From Tubulanus polymorphus (taxonomy: Eukaryota; Nemertea; Palaeonemertea; Tubulaniformes; Tubulanidae): DNA of 64,000 bases. The DNA lies in contig NC_134025.1 in assembly GCF_964204645.1 (NCBI RefSeq), positions 29,976,001 through 30,040,000 of the forward strand, read 5' to 3'. Made by a program: the position numbers and the translations under genes. Below the pieces are notes generated by a model that ran no database searches, was not told the DNA's origin, and saw only the letters and a program-made list of their open reading frames with translations. Shown one piece after another: positions 34,901-47,558 of the stretch. How positions within the stretch are numbered: the stretch's first letter is position 1; each line of letters starts with the position of its first letter.

Positions 34901-37630
34901 GTGATAAAAATGATTTAGGAATATCAGATATCGACGTGCAACATCTATGCAAACATATAACATATATATGTATATATACATATAATCTCCTGAATATTAT
35001 AAACACAACTCAGATAATCATTCATCAGATTCTTATTAGAAAAATACTTTCGTAGTACGAGATATGAGAAAGGAGAGAGGAAAGAGCTCTCGTAGAATTC
35101 TCGTAAAATTCCAATCAACTTTAAACAACTTTCACCTACCGAATTGTCATTAGTTTATTAGTGAATATTTTTCAATCTGAACTCTACGATTTATATAATA
35201 TACTCACATGGAAAAGCTGGAGAGAACTTGATCCGTTTACTCTCTGCGCAACCATCAAGCTGTCACGATTATCTGAGAGACGGCTGTTAAAAAGAAAATC
35301 GTTCTAATCAGCAAAACGCCAATAAAGCTAGGCAAAAACGCATATCCATCCACCCAGCCATCGAGAGCTGCGGGCTCTAAACCACCGTGAAAGACAGATA
35401 CAAAACAGAGCGGCATAGACTCGACTCGAACGCCGTCAACGATGCACCACAACCCTCGGGTAATAATCGTATATGTAATTTTCTTACTCGGTGCCGGTGC
35501 AAAATGAAACTATCTAATCAAAGACCATCAACGATCTATAACAGACTAGTAGAACTAACGGTGATGGCTCTGGCTTGTTAGTTTGATAAAGAATTTCTCT
35601 TCGAAAGAACGTATAATGTAGAAAATTGAATCGATGCGAGCGAAAACAAACACGCACGCATATTGTGTAAGATAAGAAGATTGAAAACTACCTCGAATAT
35701 ACACGAGTTGTTGATACTTTTACATACATAAATCCACATATTTCCCTAGTTTTACCGCGTTTATAGAGTAAAATCTTTATGATACTTTGCTGCGGAATAA
35801 AACAATGACTTTTTGAAATAGAAATTGACGATTAACTGAAAGACTCACCCATGCGGTTTGTCAGCTCTGATCTTTCGTCTGTGCTATTCCGTGATTATTC
35901 GAAAATCTACCAAGCACGTGTATATAGAGAATTTTTTACAGTGAACTCTTTTATTATTCGAAGCTACTATAATGTGAGTACAGAACAGAGAAAGAGTAAA
36001 ATAATCTGCCTCAGGGAAACAACGTGTAGAAAGAATTGTGCGCTATTGATTTTGAGCTTATGGCTTGACAATCCAGATACATATCGATATATCTACAGTT
36101 CCTCGCTACTGATGCTTTGTGTCCAGATCGGATCCATCCAGAAACCAGTTCATGACTTAACGAATCGGAAAATAATCTAACTTCCTGTTTCAGAGGATGC
36201 AAAACACTTTTAAACGCCCATATATAATTGTTATTTGCGAAGCTATCTCGCGAATTTCAATGCTCCTCCCATATTCCTAATTCAAGTTAATTTTATATTT
36301 CTTTAAGTTATCGAGAATGCTATTCTAAAATGCCTACGGTCATAATCGTAATTTTCAGAATGTCTAATTAATAATGCATGGACCGCTGAACTGTCACGCT
36401 CGGTTTTTCTGAGAATTGGAACCAATTTTTGTTGAATTCAGAATAATTGTTTTTTTACTGAAAATGAATATGAAGCTAGAATGATAGTAAGTTTTTCTTG
36501 TGGTTTCATCTATTTCACGAATCGCTCTGGGGTGAGGAGGCGCCGGAAATGCCGAAAAAAACTGTTTCATCGTTTTCTGGAATTTTAACCTCAACCAATG
36601 AATTTCAACGTTAATTTTTCGTCGATAGGACCGGAATATTTCACTGTGGCGATCACAAAGAAATACCCGGTTATATCTGCGTGTGCGCGATATATAATAG
36701 ATTGTTATTCAATTATATGCCATTTCGTTACTTGTGGATTTTACGAGCTGGCTTACTTAAATAAGCCCGGAGACACAGATGATACAAGCCATCGAACTTA
36801 CCAGTTAGTTGCCATGACAACCACCTCGCTCGGCTGCAAGGGGATAATTTGTTCAATGCGTACTGTTTAACACATCAAAATGAAAATACCATCCAGTATA
36901 AAAAAATCTTGACGATCGATGAAGAATTTTAAGCGACAAAACCACGTTAGTCAATTATATATCTTAAATTTTATAGTTTTTTGGCGGCTTTGTCCCTATT
37001 TGAATACAGTTTCCAAAGTCGAATCAATTGGGACCAATGATTTTTGTTGAGGTGATAAGACGAGATAGAGACAATGGAATGTAATTCTGCTGCAATCATC
37101 CTTAGATTTGTGTTCGAGTAAAGTGATTATTCGCCTGGGAAGCACTAGAGTTAAAAGAAAACTGTACTAGAAACGAAATTAAAACAGGAAACTTTTTTTG
37201 CAATGACAGATATTTGAAATTTAGAAAGAAATGCATTTATATTTATAATCTTTGTCCTCCGAGCCAGCACAAGTAAACGCTATTATTATCTCGTTGCGCA
37301 TGTTGGAAACCGATCTGAATAGGATTTCAATTTTACCATAATCATTATCTCTGCCCGTAATACAAGAACATACCGGAAAGGAAATTGCAGACTAATGACG
37401 TCATTTATGGCTAGATGTTTACGCCAGTAATTAGATTGCATTTAATAAATCTAATAGACGGTTTCATCAGATCAGCGAAAAATCAATTACGGGCGGTCTT
37501 TGAAAAAGCGCTCCTCGTCAGTGCTGGTTACGCCATCTATGAAAATCAAAACTAACGATATTTACACTAAAACTTAATTCAATTTATTAAACTTAATTCA
37601 TAACATCATCAAAATCTTATATCATCACAA
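32000..37630. other. 5.6-kb stretch without a recognisable gene
   Basis: AT-rich, with only short chance ORFs. It may hold upstream exons and introns of the 29,300-31,977 gene. One candidate exon at about 32,870-32,950 (minus) has acceptor-like TTTTAG and donor-like GTGAGT edges, but its phase does not join the downstream exon simply. A tandem duplication lies at 34,219-34,482. Confidence 0.5.
34219..34482. repeat. Tandem direct duplication, unit about 127-137 bp
   Basis: Copies start at 34,219 (TTCCAAAGACCATTCATG) and 34,346 (TTCCACAGACCACTCATG). Both include GAGCAATC/GCGCAATC, CGTACAAACCAGT or CGTACGAACTAGT, and GATGAAGGT. The second is slightly longer. Divergence is moderate. No coding potential. 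Confidence 0.8.
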
Positions 37631-37637
37631 TAAATGA

Positions 37638-39787
37638 CTAGTTAGTTTTCGGAGCAGTAACGTCATCAGGCCACCAGAATGGAACTGTAGCTCGTATTTT
37701 CACTGTTGCTCCATCTTTTTTCTCAATGGCTAAATTTTTGTTCACATCCGAAAGTCTAATCAAACCAATCGCCGAATTCTGAAGTCCATTTCGATATTTT
37801 CCGGCACCTTTTCCATTTTCAATTTTGATCGAATCGTCGAACTCTAAACCGTCTGAGTTTCCGTCCCTGAATAGAATATAGTGCAATGAGCAGTGATTGT
37901 ATCAAACCAATATAAACGTGTAGAAGACGAATAGTGTAGGTTTATCAGAAATACAAGATTTTGCTACTAGTGTATAACAGGTAGAGTGTCAATAACTAGA
38001 GAATACAGAGTAAGCGCAGTAATCAATCACTAATCGTTAATTTGTAATTACCATCCTCACTACTAACACTTATTCTGCTCACTCTTTATTCTTTAAATCA
38101 TTGCCACTCTACCTACAAATACTGTGTCCTTTCCCTATTGACTTTACTCATCTACCCGAAGAGGCTACTCTATGCACTAGAAGCGAAGGTTTGTAGTTCA
38201 AATAAAATCAAGTTAACCTACATATTACTATCTGTTTTCACCTTCCAACAATTTACAATAAAGTTTAAGAGTTGTAAGAAATAGAAATGTGAAACTTACA
38301 GAAATAAAGGCATAATTCGTTTACGTGTGACACCCGTATGATGGGTTCGTGCAGTCAACTCTTGTCCGATGTAACAACCTTTATTGAAATTGACTGCAAA
38401 GAAAAATGTGAACAAATTCTGGAGAGTATGAGCATTAGTATGAGCATTAGTATGAAGGGGTTTAAAATGGAAATCAAATTGTATACCTCCATTAAGAAAT
38501 ACAAGGTTACTTTCCAGAGGCAATGATTTTCCGGGATGAAAATCACTCACACCTTCAGCTATTCCTAATTGATATCTATGAATTCTATAGAGATCTTCAT
38601 TTTCTTCTATTTTCGTGTCTTTCACAACTTGCGAAACTGAAAAATTCAAATGGTTCAAATAAAACAGACTTTACTCGTATTAATCATTAATAGATTTGAT
38701 CGTGTTCATATAATCCATGATTTAATGGATAACTATCGAGGATTCCACTTATGGCAGACGAGGATCTGCCTGGTTCACTAGTAGTTACTCGGTCTTTTGG
38801 GTACAATTTCTTCAACATTTCCGTTAAAAAAGGATGAACTTTTGTCTTAGATAAATCGATAATCAATGAAATTTGTCATCAAGTAGAAAATGAATGCAAT
38901 ATATATATATGAACAACATATCGACAATGTAAGACAGAATGCTCCTTATTTTGCCAAATCCGTTACTACCGGTTACCAGTACTTACTATGAGTATTTTCA
39001 GGAAGTAAACACCGAAAACCGATTGATTTCAAACGGGGATCAGCAGATATCACAGTGGCTTTACTCTCATCGACAATATCGAGATCTTTGAGATTCTCGC
39101 TCGATTCCGGTATTTTGTTCGGAAATATCGTCCATACTTTTAAACTATCACTCACGTCGCTAATATCAACCTGAATTTAAAACTAAGCGATAAGAAAAGA
39201 AAGTCGAATAGCCGAACTTTATGTTTTTCAGCGTATCACTTGAGTTTCACCTTTTTTCTAATCTTGTATCTCTTCAAAGTTGCGATAACCTCAGTTACAG
39301 CGGATGAATCGCATTCGATCAGAATATCGTTCACATCAGTAGAGTTCTGTTCACTGATATTATACATCAAAAAATCATACAATATGCGACCCTAAAAACA
39401 AAAACAAACATCTCATGATCATTTATCCAATTCACAATTTCATTTCATATATAGAAGCATATCCAGATGATATTGGATAATAGTACAGTCAAAATGTTGT
39501 TTTCTATCTACCTGTACATTGAGCATCATTGTATATAGAGAATGACACTGATGTTGAGTGAAACATTTTAAATCATTAGTGATTAAACCCTGTAGAAACG
39601 ATTCAGTATCGTTTCCAGTCAGTTTAATGAGTCCTCGTGATTTCAACTGAGATGAATTCATTATCTTCCCAGAATCAGCAGCAGCAGCAGCAGCAGTACT
39701 GCTGAACTTTATCCCATTACTGCTACTATTACATCTGATGTTTATTCGTCTCAGACATACTCTCAGGTGACTTGAGAACATTTTCAT
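37638..39787 (-). CDS. IBA57: IBA57, mitochondrial iron-sulfur cluster assembly factor (CAF17 family)
   Basis: Six exons: 39,512-39,787; 39,251-39,391; 38,987-39,170; about 38,486-38,640; about 38,300-38,392; and 37,638 to about 37,868. The signature [13 protein letters not shown] (about 38,350-38,392) is the folate-binding family's hallmark, with the Cys present. The N-terminus is Arg/Ser-rich without acids ([17 protein letters not shown]), as in a mitochondrial targeting peptide, followed by a poly-Ala run and [20 protein letters not shown], typical of GcvT-like proteins. IBA57 is known to act with ISCA1/ISCA2 in making mitochondrial 4Fe-4S clusters for aconitase, lipoate synthase and respiratory complexes. 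ATG is placed at 39,787; a second Met two codons later is possible. It is divergent from the candidate gene at 40,184. Confidence 0.92.
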
Positions 39788-40183
39788 TTACTAAAAAGAG
39801 AAGTGTAATCTTCAGTCAAATCCAATGAAATACATTTTAATTAAATTGGTTTTACTTAAAATTCGAATTCTTGGCTTCAAAATGTGTAAATTTCCATTTA
39901 GATTATGATACTAGTTAAATGTTAAATATGCAATCAAAATTCGAAGTTGAACTTCCAGATATTTTCTATAAAACCCTTAAAACACAGATTCTTACATACC
40001 AAAAAGAGAATATCGACGAAATCAATGGCTCCACAATATAACGAATTTGTTTTGATGTAGCGGTAATAAATGAATAGTACCTGATGTATGGAGGGGTTTA
40101 CAATATCTGATGTATTTTACTACCCTCGCCGGCGACGACGCCACCGACCCGACCGCAAAAAACACGCTTCACGGAAATAGCTA

Positions 40184-41161
40184 ATGGGTACTAAATTATC
40201 AGATTTGAAAGGGACTTTCTGCGGGAAAATTCCGAAAAATTATATGTTCCTTTCTGAAGGAGCGTTTCCAGTTGATTGCTGTCCGGCCGCAGGCTCTAGC
40301 GCAGGTGCACGATTAATACATACTCTTAGTTGTCCTGGGATTTATTCTGAAATTTTGATTTTAATATGTTTTGATTTTAATATGTAATTAAGTTGAAAGA
40401 ATGATATACTTCGACTCTAAGTCCCCGATGTGGCTTTTCCACTCGCCGGCAACGGCGAGACACTGACGAAAATAAGTGATTGAAGAATAATTATCAATGA
40501 GAAAAAACCGCAGACTATATTTGAAACTTTCCGATGTAGTAATAAAGGGTTCCTGTAATTTTCGTATACCGCAATTCTTTCTACAGTTGATTGAAAAAGG
40601 TCTGATCTATTCACCGTAGAATTCGCTAAGAATAGCCCGGGCGTCATGGCTTCACACGTTTTTTTTTCGCACATCCCTACTTTTTACTCGTACAGAATAC
40701 AACAGAATATTAGAAAATGTATTCGGCCGATTAATGTGTGTAACTTAAAAAGAATGTTTTGTTGTCACCTCAGATAGCATGTTCTGTAAGACGAAATGTT
40801 TGTTATTCAGTTTTTACTTCAATTTTACATCGGTTCATCGTATTCTAATCATTACTAAATCGTTGTTATATATCTTGTGTTGCAGCAAAAATAAATAGTA
40901 AATATTTAGGGCTGGCGTCATCAAACCTTAAAGATATTAAAATCGATCAATCGATAGTGAATTCATCTATGGAATCTGTAAGGTGCGTCTCTGGCGATGT
41001 TTGGGTGTGGCTTCAATCGGTTATTGACGTAAATACCGATTATTTCAGTATTCGCTTTGTATAATTTGATCTTTTCCAATTCTAAATAAAACATATTTCC
41101 TGATACGCGAATTACGCAGATACAGCGACAAGCAGCAAGACTTAAGATGACATTTACTTAA
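40184..41161 (+). CDS. Candidate 84-residue protein, three exons, unrecognised
   Basis: Proposed exons 40,184-40,304, 40,886-40,977 and 41,120-41,161 have compatible phases, edges CAG/GTGCAC, TTGCAG and TCT/GTAAGG, GCAG, and end at TAA. The frame begins MGTKLSDLKGTFCGKIPK, where MG followed by a Ser at position 6 could allow N-myristoylation. It continues through CCPAAGSS, then KYLGLASSNLKDIKID. The only open frame of the middle exon is the one the phase demands, which supports reality. The third acceptor has a weak pyrimidine tract. The protein has no motif I recognise. It starts about 400 bp from IBA57 on the opposite strand, so a shared promoter is possible. It could be a partial model of a longer gene. 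Confidence 0.4.
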
Positions 41162-41726
41162 GAGTTATTCTGGCGGTATCCATGATGGAGGCTATTTTTG
41201 TGAAATTGTCAGAGAAAAGTTGATAATGAGTTAGTAGATATTCAGATACGAATTTTGCTTATCCAAACAGATCAAATATTGTACTAATCGTGTACGTATA
41301 TGGTATAGTGGTAATTGTGACCTTGGATTTTCAAACGATTAGAGTTCATGGTTTGACTTAAGGTAGAAACTGCCGCCGTCGAAGACATCAATATTCAAAA
41401 TAGAAAGTCTATTCGCTGCGCGGCAACAGTAGCACTATCCATCTAAGCTTAAAGGTTACAGGTGATCCGCCTTCAACTAACCGCGTAATGATCGAATGAT
41501 GTTCTTAAATTTCATATTCTATTCCCGCGCAAGGAATGAAAATAAAACTTCGAATAACCGATGCGTCAAAAACAACCCGAGATGAGACCGAAATGAATAT
41601 CGATAACCCAAACATCTGTCTTTGAGTATCTAATTAACATATTATCGATTTATTTACATGAATTTACATATTAATTTACAAATTAATTACATGCATAAAA
41701 CGATCATAAATTTTTGAAACGAATGT

Positions 41727-43079
41727 TTAACAATCAGTATCAGTCATTTTTGGCGGCGTCGCGGTGTTGAGAACTTGAACCGGGTGTGAACGAGTACGAC
41801 GAAAAACATTTTTCGAAAGTTGAGATGAAATCATGGCGGCCGTAGCGATTCGACTTGTACCGTCTGTGTTCGCTCGACCAAACCGTAATTTCTGATCGGT
41901 TTTTGACGCTGGGATGTTCGTTACTTGAGTCGTCGTACCACCGGGTACGATAAGACTAGTCCTCGATTTTTGCTTCGACATAAGAGATTCGGGATAGTTG
42001 ACCAAAGTGGATCGGGAGGTCTGTTTATTCAAACTCGGTCCCTCAATTCCGAAAGGAGTTATCGAACTTAAATACGTACTACGCGTGTATCCCTCTGTTG
42101 ACGACGGCGCGATACGATTTGAATATCTCTTCAACGCGCATCGGCAAAACGTTTCCAAGAATTTCTGTTTGAATTTTTTGTTCGATAGAAATATGATCGG
42201 ATTCGTCAAAGTGCTCGCCATAGATATCCAAGTAACGGTGGCGATTATAACGTTTTTTAATAACCCCGGGTGAAATGCGTCTACGATACTTATTGTAATA
42301 TAAGGTATATAGAGTACAGCACTGACAAATATCACAAGAAACAAAGTTCGCATGGCTTTCATAGTCGTTCGTCTGTAGTTCACCTTAGCGGGTTGTCGAT
42401 GTAAGATTGCCGCCATAACGGGTAAAGCCGGTTGAAATAAGTTCATGATTCTGCGACTGGCATAAGCGGAATGAACGATCAGAAATAGTAAAACTGCGAT
42501 AGTTAAAGACGGTAAAACGTAACAAATAACACCGTACGAAATCAAAAACTCCAAACTTGTCGGCCACAGTAAGACGCAAGACGCTTTCGCTTTTACGTAA
42601 CCGTAACTACCGAATCGGAAAATCGGTAAAATCGAAATGACGAGTCCTTGTAGCCAAACGTAAATGATCATCCCGCCAGCGGATAATGGAGTCAGCCATA
42701 TTGAGTATTTCAGGGGGCGGGATACAGCTACACATCTATCCACGCAAACCATCATTATATTCAAAACAGTCGTTACGTTAGAAAGCGTATTCAAAAATCC
42801 GGTTATCTGACAAAATTCGTACGAATATATCCAATCACCGGCCAGTTTAGCCGCCGTACAAAACGGCATAATAAATAATCCAGTAATGAGATCGCTGATC
42901 GCTAACGATATTATGAAACAATTGGTCACTGTGTGAAGAACGTTATTCGTTATGATCGTAATTAGGAGAGCCATGTTTCCTAAAATAGTCAAAGTGGTTG
43001 TTAACGACATGATAGCCGTCAAAGCGATAATCACCATGGAAGACAAACTATCGTCCGTATAGTTCAATGTGCTATTCAT
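41727..43079 (-). CDS. Orphan class A (rhodopsin-family) G-protein-coupled receptor, single exon
   Basis: A 450-residue frame with seven hydrophobic segments. Family anchors are GN in TM1 (LTILGNMALL), LAISDL in TM2, the TM3 Cys (YEFCQI) and the TM4/loop-2 Cys (KASCVLLW). Several key positions are atypical. TM3 has Asn where amine receptors carry Asp, DRY reads DRC, the TM6 CWxP motif reads LYIP, and NPxxY reads NPIIF. The tail of about 125 residues is Ser/Thr-rich. The overall layout resembles GPR52/GPR21/GPR161-type orphans more than amine receptors, but I cannot assign a ligand. There is no intron in the coding frame. The neighbour at 40,184-41,161 converges towards it. Confidence 0.85.
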   Translation of the reverse strand: MNSTLNYTDDSLSSMVIIALTAIMSLTTTLTILGNMALLITIITNNVLHTVTNCFIISLAISDLITGLFIMPFCTAAKLAGDWIYSYEFCQITGFLNTLSNVTTVLNIMMVCVDRCVAVSRPLKYSIWLTPLSAGGMIIYVWLQGLVISILPIFRFGSYGYVKAKASCVLLWPTSLEFLISYGVICYVLPSLTIAVLLFLIVHSAYASRRIMNLFQPALPVMAAILHRQPAKVNYRRTTMKAMRTLFLVIFVSAVLYIPYITISIVDAFHPGLLKNVIIATVTWISMASTLTNPIIFLSNKKFKQKFLETFCRCALKRYSNRIAPSSTEGYTRSTYLSSITPFGIEGPSLNKQTSRSTLVNYPESLMSKQKSRTSLIVPGGTTTQVTNIPASKTDQKLRFGRANTDGTSRIATAAMISSQLSKNVFRRTRSHPVQVLNTATPPKMTDTDC

Positions 43080-45531
43080 TCTTGCTACTCTTATGATCTT
43101 AACGAAAAATCACTATTCAAAATCTCCGACTTTTGATGAATGCTAATTATAGTGTCTGCTTGCTGGAAACATCCTCGTGCTGAGACGACGTGAACGTGCA
43201 TTGATGGCTGCACTCAGCGGAGTGACGATAAATCAATCTGGTAATACCTATCAAGATTTATTTTTACTAAAAGCCCTTGGGCACATAAATAGTTATAAAT
43301 AGTCATCAGTATTATAGAAGAATATCGCATTAAGAGAATGCGAAGGGGGATATTAAGAGTTAACTGACTGCAACCGTATTTCATTGAAATATGCTTAAAA
43401 TCAAAATGAAATAATTTTGCACAGTGACCAACAGACACAGCTGTGGTTTACAACATCTACAACTTTTTAATTGTTCGTTATTCTGTATGATAAAAACAAA
43501 ATTGAGTCGAATAACAACAAGCGCGCGACTTTTTATCATTTTAGAAGATTTTTCATATGGAGAATCATTCGTCACAACAATTCGACATGTTTAGATATTT
43601 TTTTTGGTGAATTATTACTCGACAGAGAATTTGGGATTTTGACCTATGTTTCTAAAAAAGGAATGCTCCGCCCCGGGCATTCACTTGAATCAAAATACCG
43701 AAGCAAAAAATATATCAACATACAAAAATTTACGTTTTGATGACATGAAAATCAATACATAGCCGTATGAATATCTAAAATGGAATCATCAAAAATGAAT
43801 GTTTTATCTACTAAACAACAATAATGTAGTTTTTACGCAAATTGACACGATTGTTTACCTCTGGACGGCATCGTTTCAATGAAGATACATTCCTCGTAAC
43901 TGCGACCAGAGGAGGTGGTAAGTAGAGATGAGAGATCAGCTGCTGCTGCTGCTGTGACACATAACGAAGACACCGGTTGCTGAGCAACGCATTTTGATGT
44001 TGATCAAAACTTCGTATCAAGTCTTCGTATCACCTAACTTCCTTTTTAAAAAAATGAAGACACGAAATTCCGTTTAGATTGAAAATGTATTTATTTTTTC
44101 TTTTTATATACAACAACAAAATACCGAATAATACATAATAATAATAATAATAATCAATCGGCAAATAAACAAATCCAACATCACTGAGCATTGACAGGGG
44201 TCAGTTCACAAAACAGATAACCACGATTAATTGAGTCATTGAAAACGAGAAATCTTAATTCATTTTGTGTGAAACTGAACCTGGCGGAAGAAAGAATATT
44301 CTAGTATCATTATACAGTCCTCAACCATTAGTCAAAATAAAATATTGCTAATTCAAGTAACTATGATAGATTTAATATGAATACCTGATTACTCAAGCGT
44401 AGGAAAAAGCACTCAAACGGGCATTTCTCACTTAAAAAAACTTTTTCATCCGTTTCATACTTACACGATAGACTCAGTAAAAACCAAGGATCCATTTCCA
44501 CTCAAGTTTCAAGTTAAAATATAAATGTAGAGCTTCACAGTTTTGGAACTGGATCCTGTCAGAGAAAAACATTGTGAATTTGTATCTCTTTGAGTAAAAA
44601 AGCTGCTCAATAGTTTGAATCAGAATCAGGGATGAGTCAGAAAAAGTACTGTTTCCTTGAACTCCAGTTTACCATACATATTCAATATCTTATAAAAGAT
44701 GGCAAAATAGATTTATGGAATTCTAATGACACCAGCTGGTATTACCATAATAAAAAGATCTCTAATATCAAACTAGTTAGTTTGGTTTAAAGCGGCTAAA
44801 TGAGTTATAATAACAGGGCTTAAATCTAAGTCTCTTCAGAGGTAGACTTTACAAGACTACAATATTTCATACATTCAGATCCAGTTACAGTTTAATAGTC
44901 GAGATTGAGAAATAATAACATATAAGAATATAGTAATAGAAATGAACGTTAATTTTTTGAACAATGATTTTCGTTTTGTATTATCTCCTATTCTAATGTC
45001 GCTAATGGCAATAAGAAGCAGTATTGTGTTAATGGTCCACAAAATACTTATACTATATATTTACATATATAGAAATATCACATAAAATTGCCCCCAGTGT
45101 AAACCGTTCCTTCTCACTCAATATATACAACCTAAAATGATAAAAAGAATAAAGATATTATCGATTACTTTTAAAGAGTTGGGACAGGTGCTAGTTCCAC
45201 AGTTAGATTAAAATCTATCCGACTCAGTGGTCAAAACCTTGAAAATGAACAAACTTTAACTTAGACATGACACTTCACACTGTAAACTGTGAACTGATCC
45301 CTTCATCCAGATCTTGGTTAAATTTTGAGAAATCAGTTTATTTCCAATGTTTAAACTACATGTGTTGATTTACATTCAAACTCAGATTTTTGAAACTGTT
45401 GTAGTTAGAAGTTAAACCTACAGTTAACTATAGTAATTTAAAATGAACTAAATTTTGCTCAAAATAAGATCTCTTAACTGTGAAACCCATATTTTATTGT
45501 CACATTAAGTATTGCTTACTTTGAGACGTAT
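43080..45531. other. GPCR upstream region and RNF41 3' flank, no gene seen
   Basis: AT-rich with chance ORFs only. It contains an ATA microsatellite near 44,133-44,153 and foldback traces of the GGATCC/GTTCCAC family at about 44,490-44,560 and 45,190-45,300. Much of 44,050-45,531 may be RNF41 3' untranslated sequence. Confidence 0.5.
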
Positions 45532-47558
45532 TTATTCAACTCCGTGCGCGAATATCATCACTAAACCTGGTTCTAAAATCATTTCGTCGGACATGTGCGT
45601 ATTCTCACAAGACATCACAATTACCGCTTGTTTTCCTGTCATATGATAAATAACCATAAACATAAGGTCAACTATAGTTTGATGTAGAGCTCAATATTAC
45701 GATTATAAATCATCCAAAACCAAAAAGGCAACGGTCGAAGGAGTGGTAGACCTGAGGAAAGTCAGGGTGACAGACAATGAAATGGCAGATATTGAGTGGT
45801 CGTTCGAGATTAAGAACCTGTCGAAATTATGCACAATTTTTCATAATTTTTTTTTACCTGGAATTCTTTTAGTAACGTAATTTTCATACTGGCGTCTATT
45901 CAATTGTCGTGTTTCTAACGTACTCAATCCGGGAGGCCACGTACGTTCATGTGCGTTCTCCATTAGTTGACTAACGATGTGCGTCGGGCAATGACTGTCG
46001 ATGAGAGCTCGTTTTATAACGGCTTGTAAAACAGTATCCGGTGTAGAGATCATTCCTCCCCATCTCGTAACCCGCGCCGCTTGTAAACTCTCCACCCACC
46101 TGTAGAAATTAACAATCAGAAATAAGAAGAGCACTTTTCGAGAGTGAGAATAGGGGTCTGTTGCACAAAAATCGGTTAAAGTTTTCCAGTGAATAGATAT
46201 CATAGTAACAATACAGTTTTAATTGTCACTTAATAAACAATTCACTGGTTAAATCGGGTTAAGTTTGATGCCAGTATTAGGGTAATTCGTTTCTGATGTT
46301 TTTATTCTTGATTCACAAATTATATTAATATAACTGATAACAGTAGTGAGAATGAATGTTTCTTACCCGAGCACATCGTCATTTTCCATTTCTGACTGTA
46401 TTTCACGTATTCGAGGATTTGAATAGCGCAGAGTTCGCATGTACTCCTACAGAAACAAATATACACTATGAATTTAGGCCTATTTCTTTGGAGCTTAACA
46501 CGAAACAGGTTTTTAGAATCAAATTCTCCTCTTCATTCATTTACCTTTAAATGTTGTATATCTCTTCTCTGTTCGACTAACTGTAGTTTGTTATCAGCAA
46601 CCTCAGCTTGTAGATCGCTGATTTTACATTGCTGTTGTTGGACTAAATTCCGTAATTCACGAACACAATTATGATCCTACGAAAAAAACAATACAATCAA
46701 ACACTTCATGTTTTAAAATGAAAACATCAGCAATAGCACCGAATTGCAGCTCAGCACGGACTGGCATACAGTCAGTAACCAGACTGCAGTTTAGTCAATA
46801 ACTCGACTGGGTTAAGTCAGTAACCAGACTCTGGTTTAGTCAGTTACCAGACTGGTTTTAGTTTCATTATCTGATATTTCACGATCAACAAATTTGATTC
46901 GAGCCTATCTGATTTACTAAAGCTTAACCCCAACAAGACTGAGACCATAGCTCACCTTTAATTCATCCTTAGGTATAACGAGACCACATCCCTGATCACA
47001 ATGCACCGGTTTCTTTGGATTATGATCACATTCCTGTAAATGCGCTTGTAACATGTCCAATTTGACGATCGACGTACACCCGAACTGACAATTATCACAC
47101 GAGATATTGAGTTTTGAAAGTAAAGTCCGTGTAATTCTCGGGGCTGGTTTTAACTGATTCGATGTTATTGGGTTCCGATCAACTGGACATGTAGGCATTC
47201 TAGTTAACCACTCACGTATACATCCAGCACAGAACGCATGTTCACACGGAGGCACCTACAAAATATCTCACATAATAAACACCATGTTCTTTTCTAATCA
47301 GGATTCATGGGGTTCAAACCTGGGACACCCCTGTTTATCATCTAGCTAGTTAAGTTAGTGTTCGGAGACTCAGTTACAATACACTGACACTGGGACTGGG
47401 TTCAGACACCTGGGCTTGGGCACTCTCTGTTAATCCACAACGGCAATGCTGATTTTATAAATACATGCCTGTAAAGGATCCTCCAGTACTCCACTACAAA
47501 TAGGACATAGTAATTCTTCTTCTACTTCTCCTTGGAATCGGTTCAATTCGTATCCCAT
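45532..47558 (-). CDS. RNF41: RNF41/NRDP1, RING-type E3 ubiquitin ligase
   Basis: Six exons (47,469-47,558; 46,956-47,255; 46,545-46,676; 46,367-46,446; 45,858-46,099; 45,532-45,635) sum to 948 nt, or 315 residues; human NRDP1 has 317. The N-terminal RING reads CPICSGVLED...CEHAFCAGC...CPVD. A TRAF-like zinc region (CDNCQFGC, HNPKKPVHCDQGCG) and a coiled coil follow. The C-terminal substrate-binding domain has ARVTRWGGMISTPD, TLETRQLNRRQYENYVTKRI and GLVMIFAHGVE. In other animals this ligase ubiquitinates ErbB3, Parkin and BRUCE and acts in receptor trafficking. The frame ends three residues into the HGVEEI tail. The first intron appears to use a GC donor. The ATG is 442 bp from the TMX1 ATG, divergent. 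Confidence 0.95.

Noticed and set aside
40417-40674. 85-codon minus-strand ORF inside the first intron of the micro-gene
   Set aside because: One hydrophobic stretch but no family resemblance; could be chance in AT-rich DNA.
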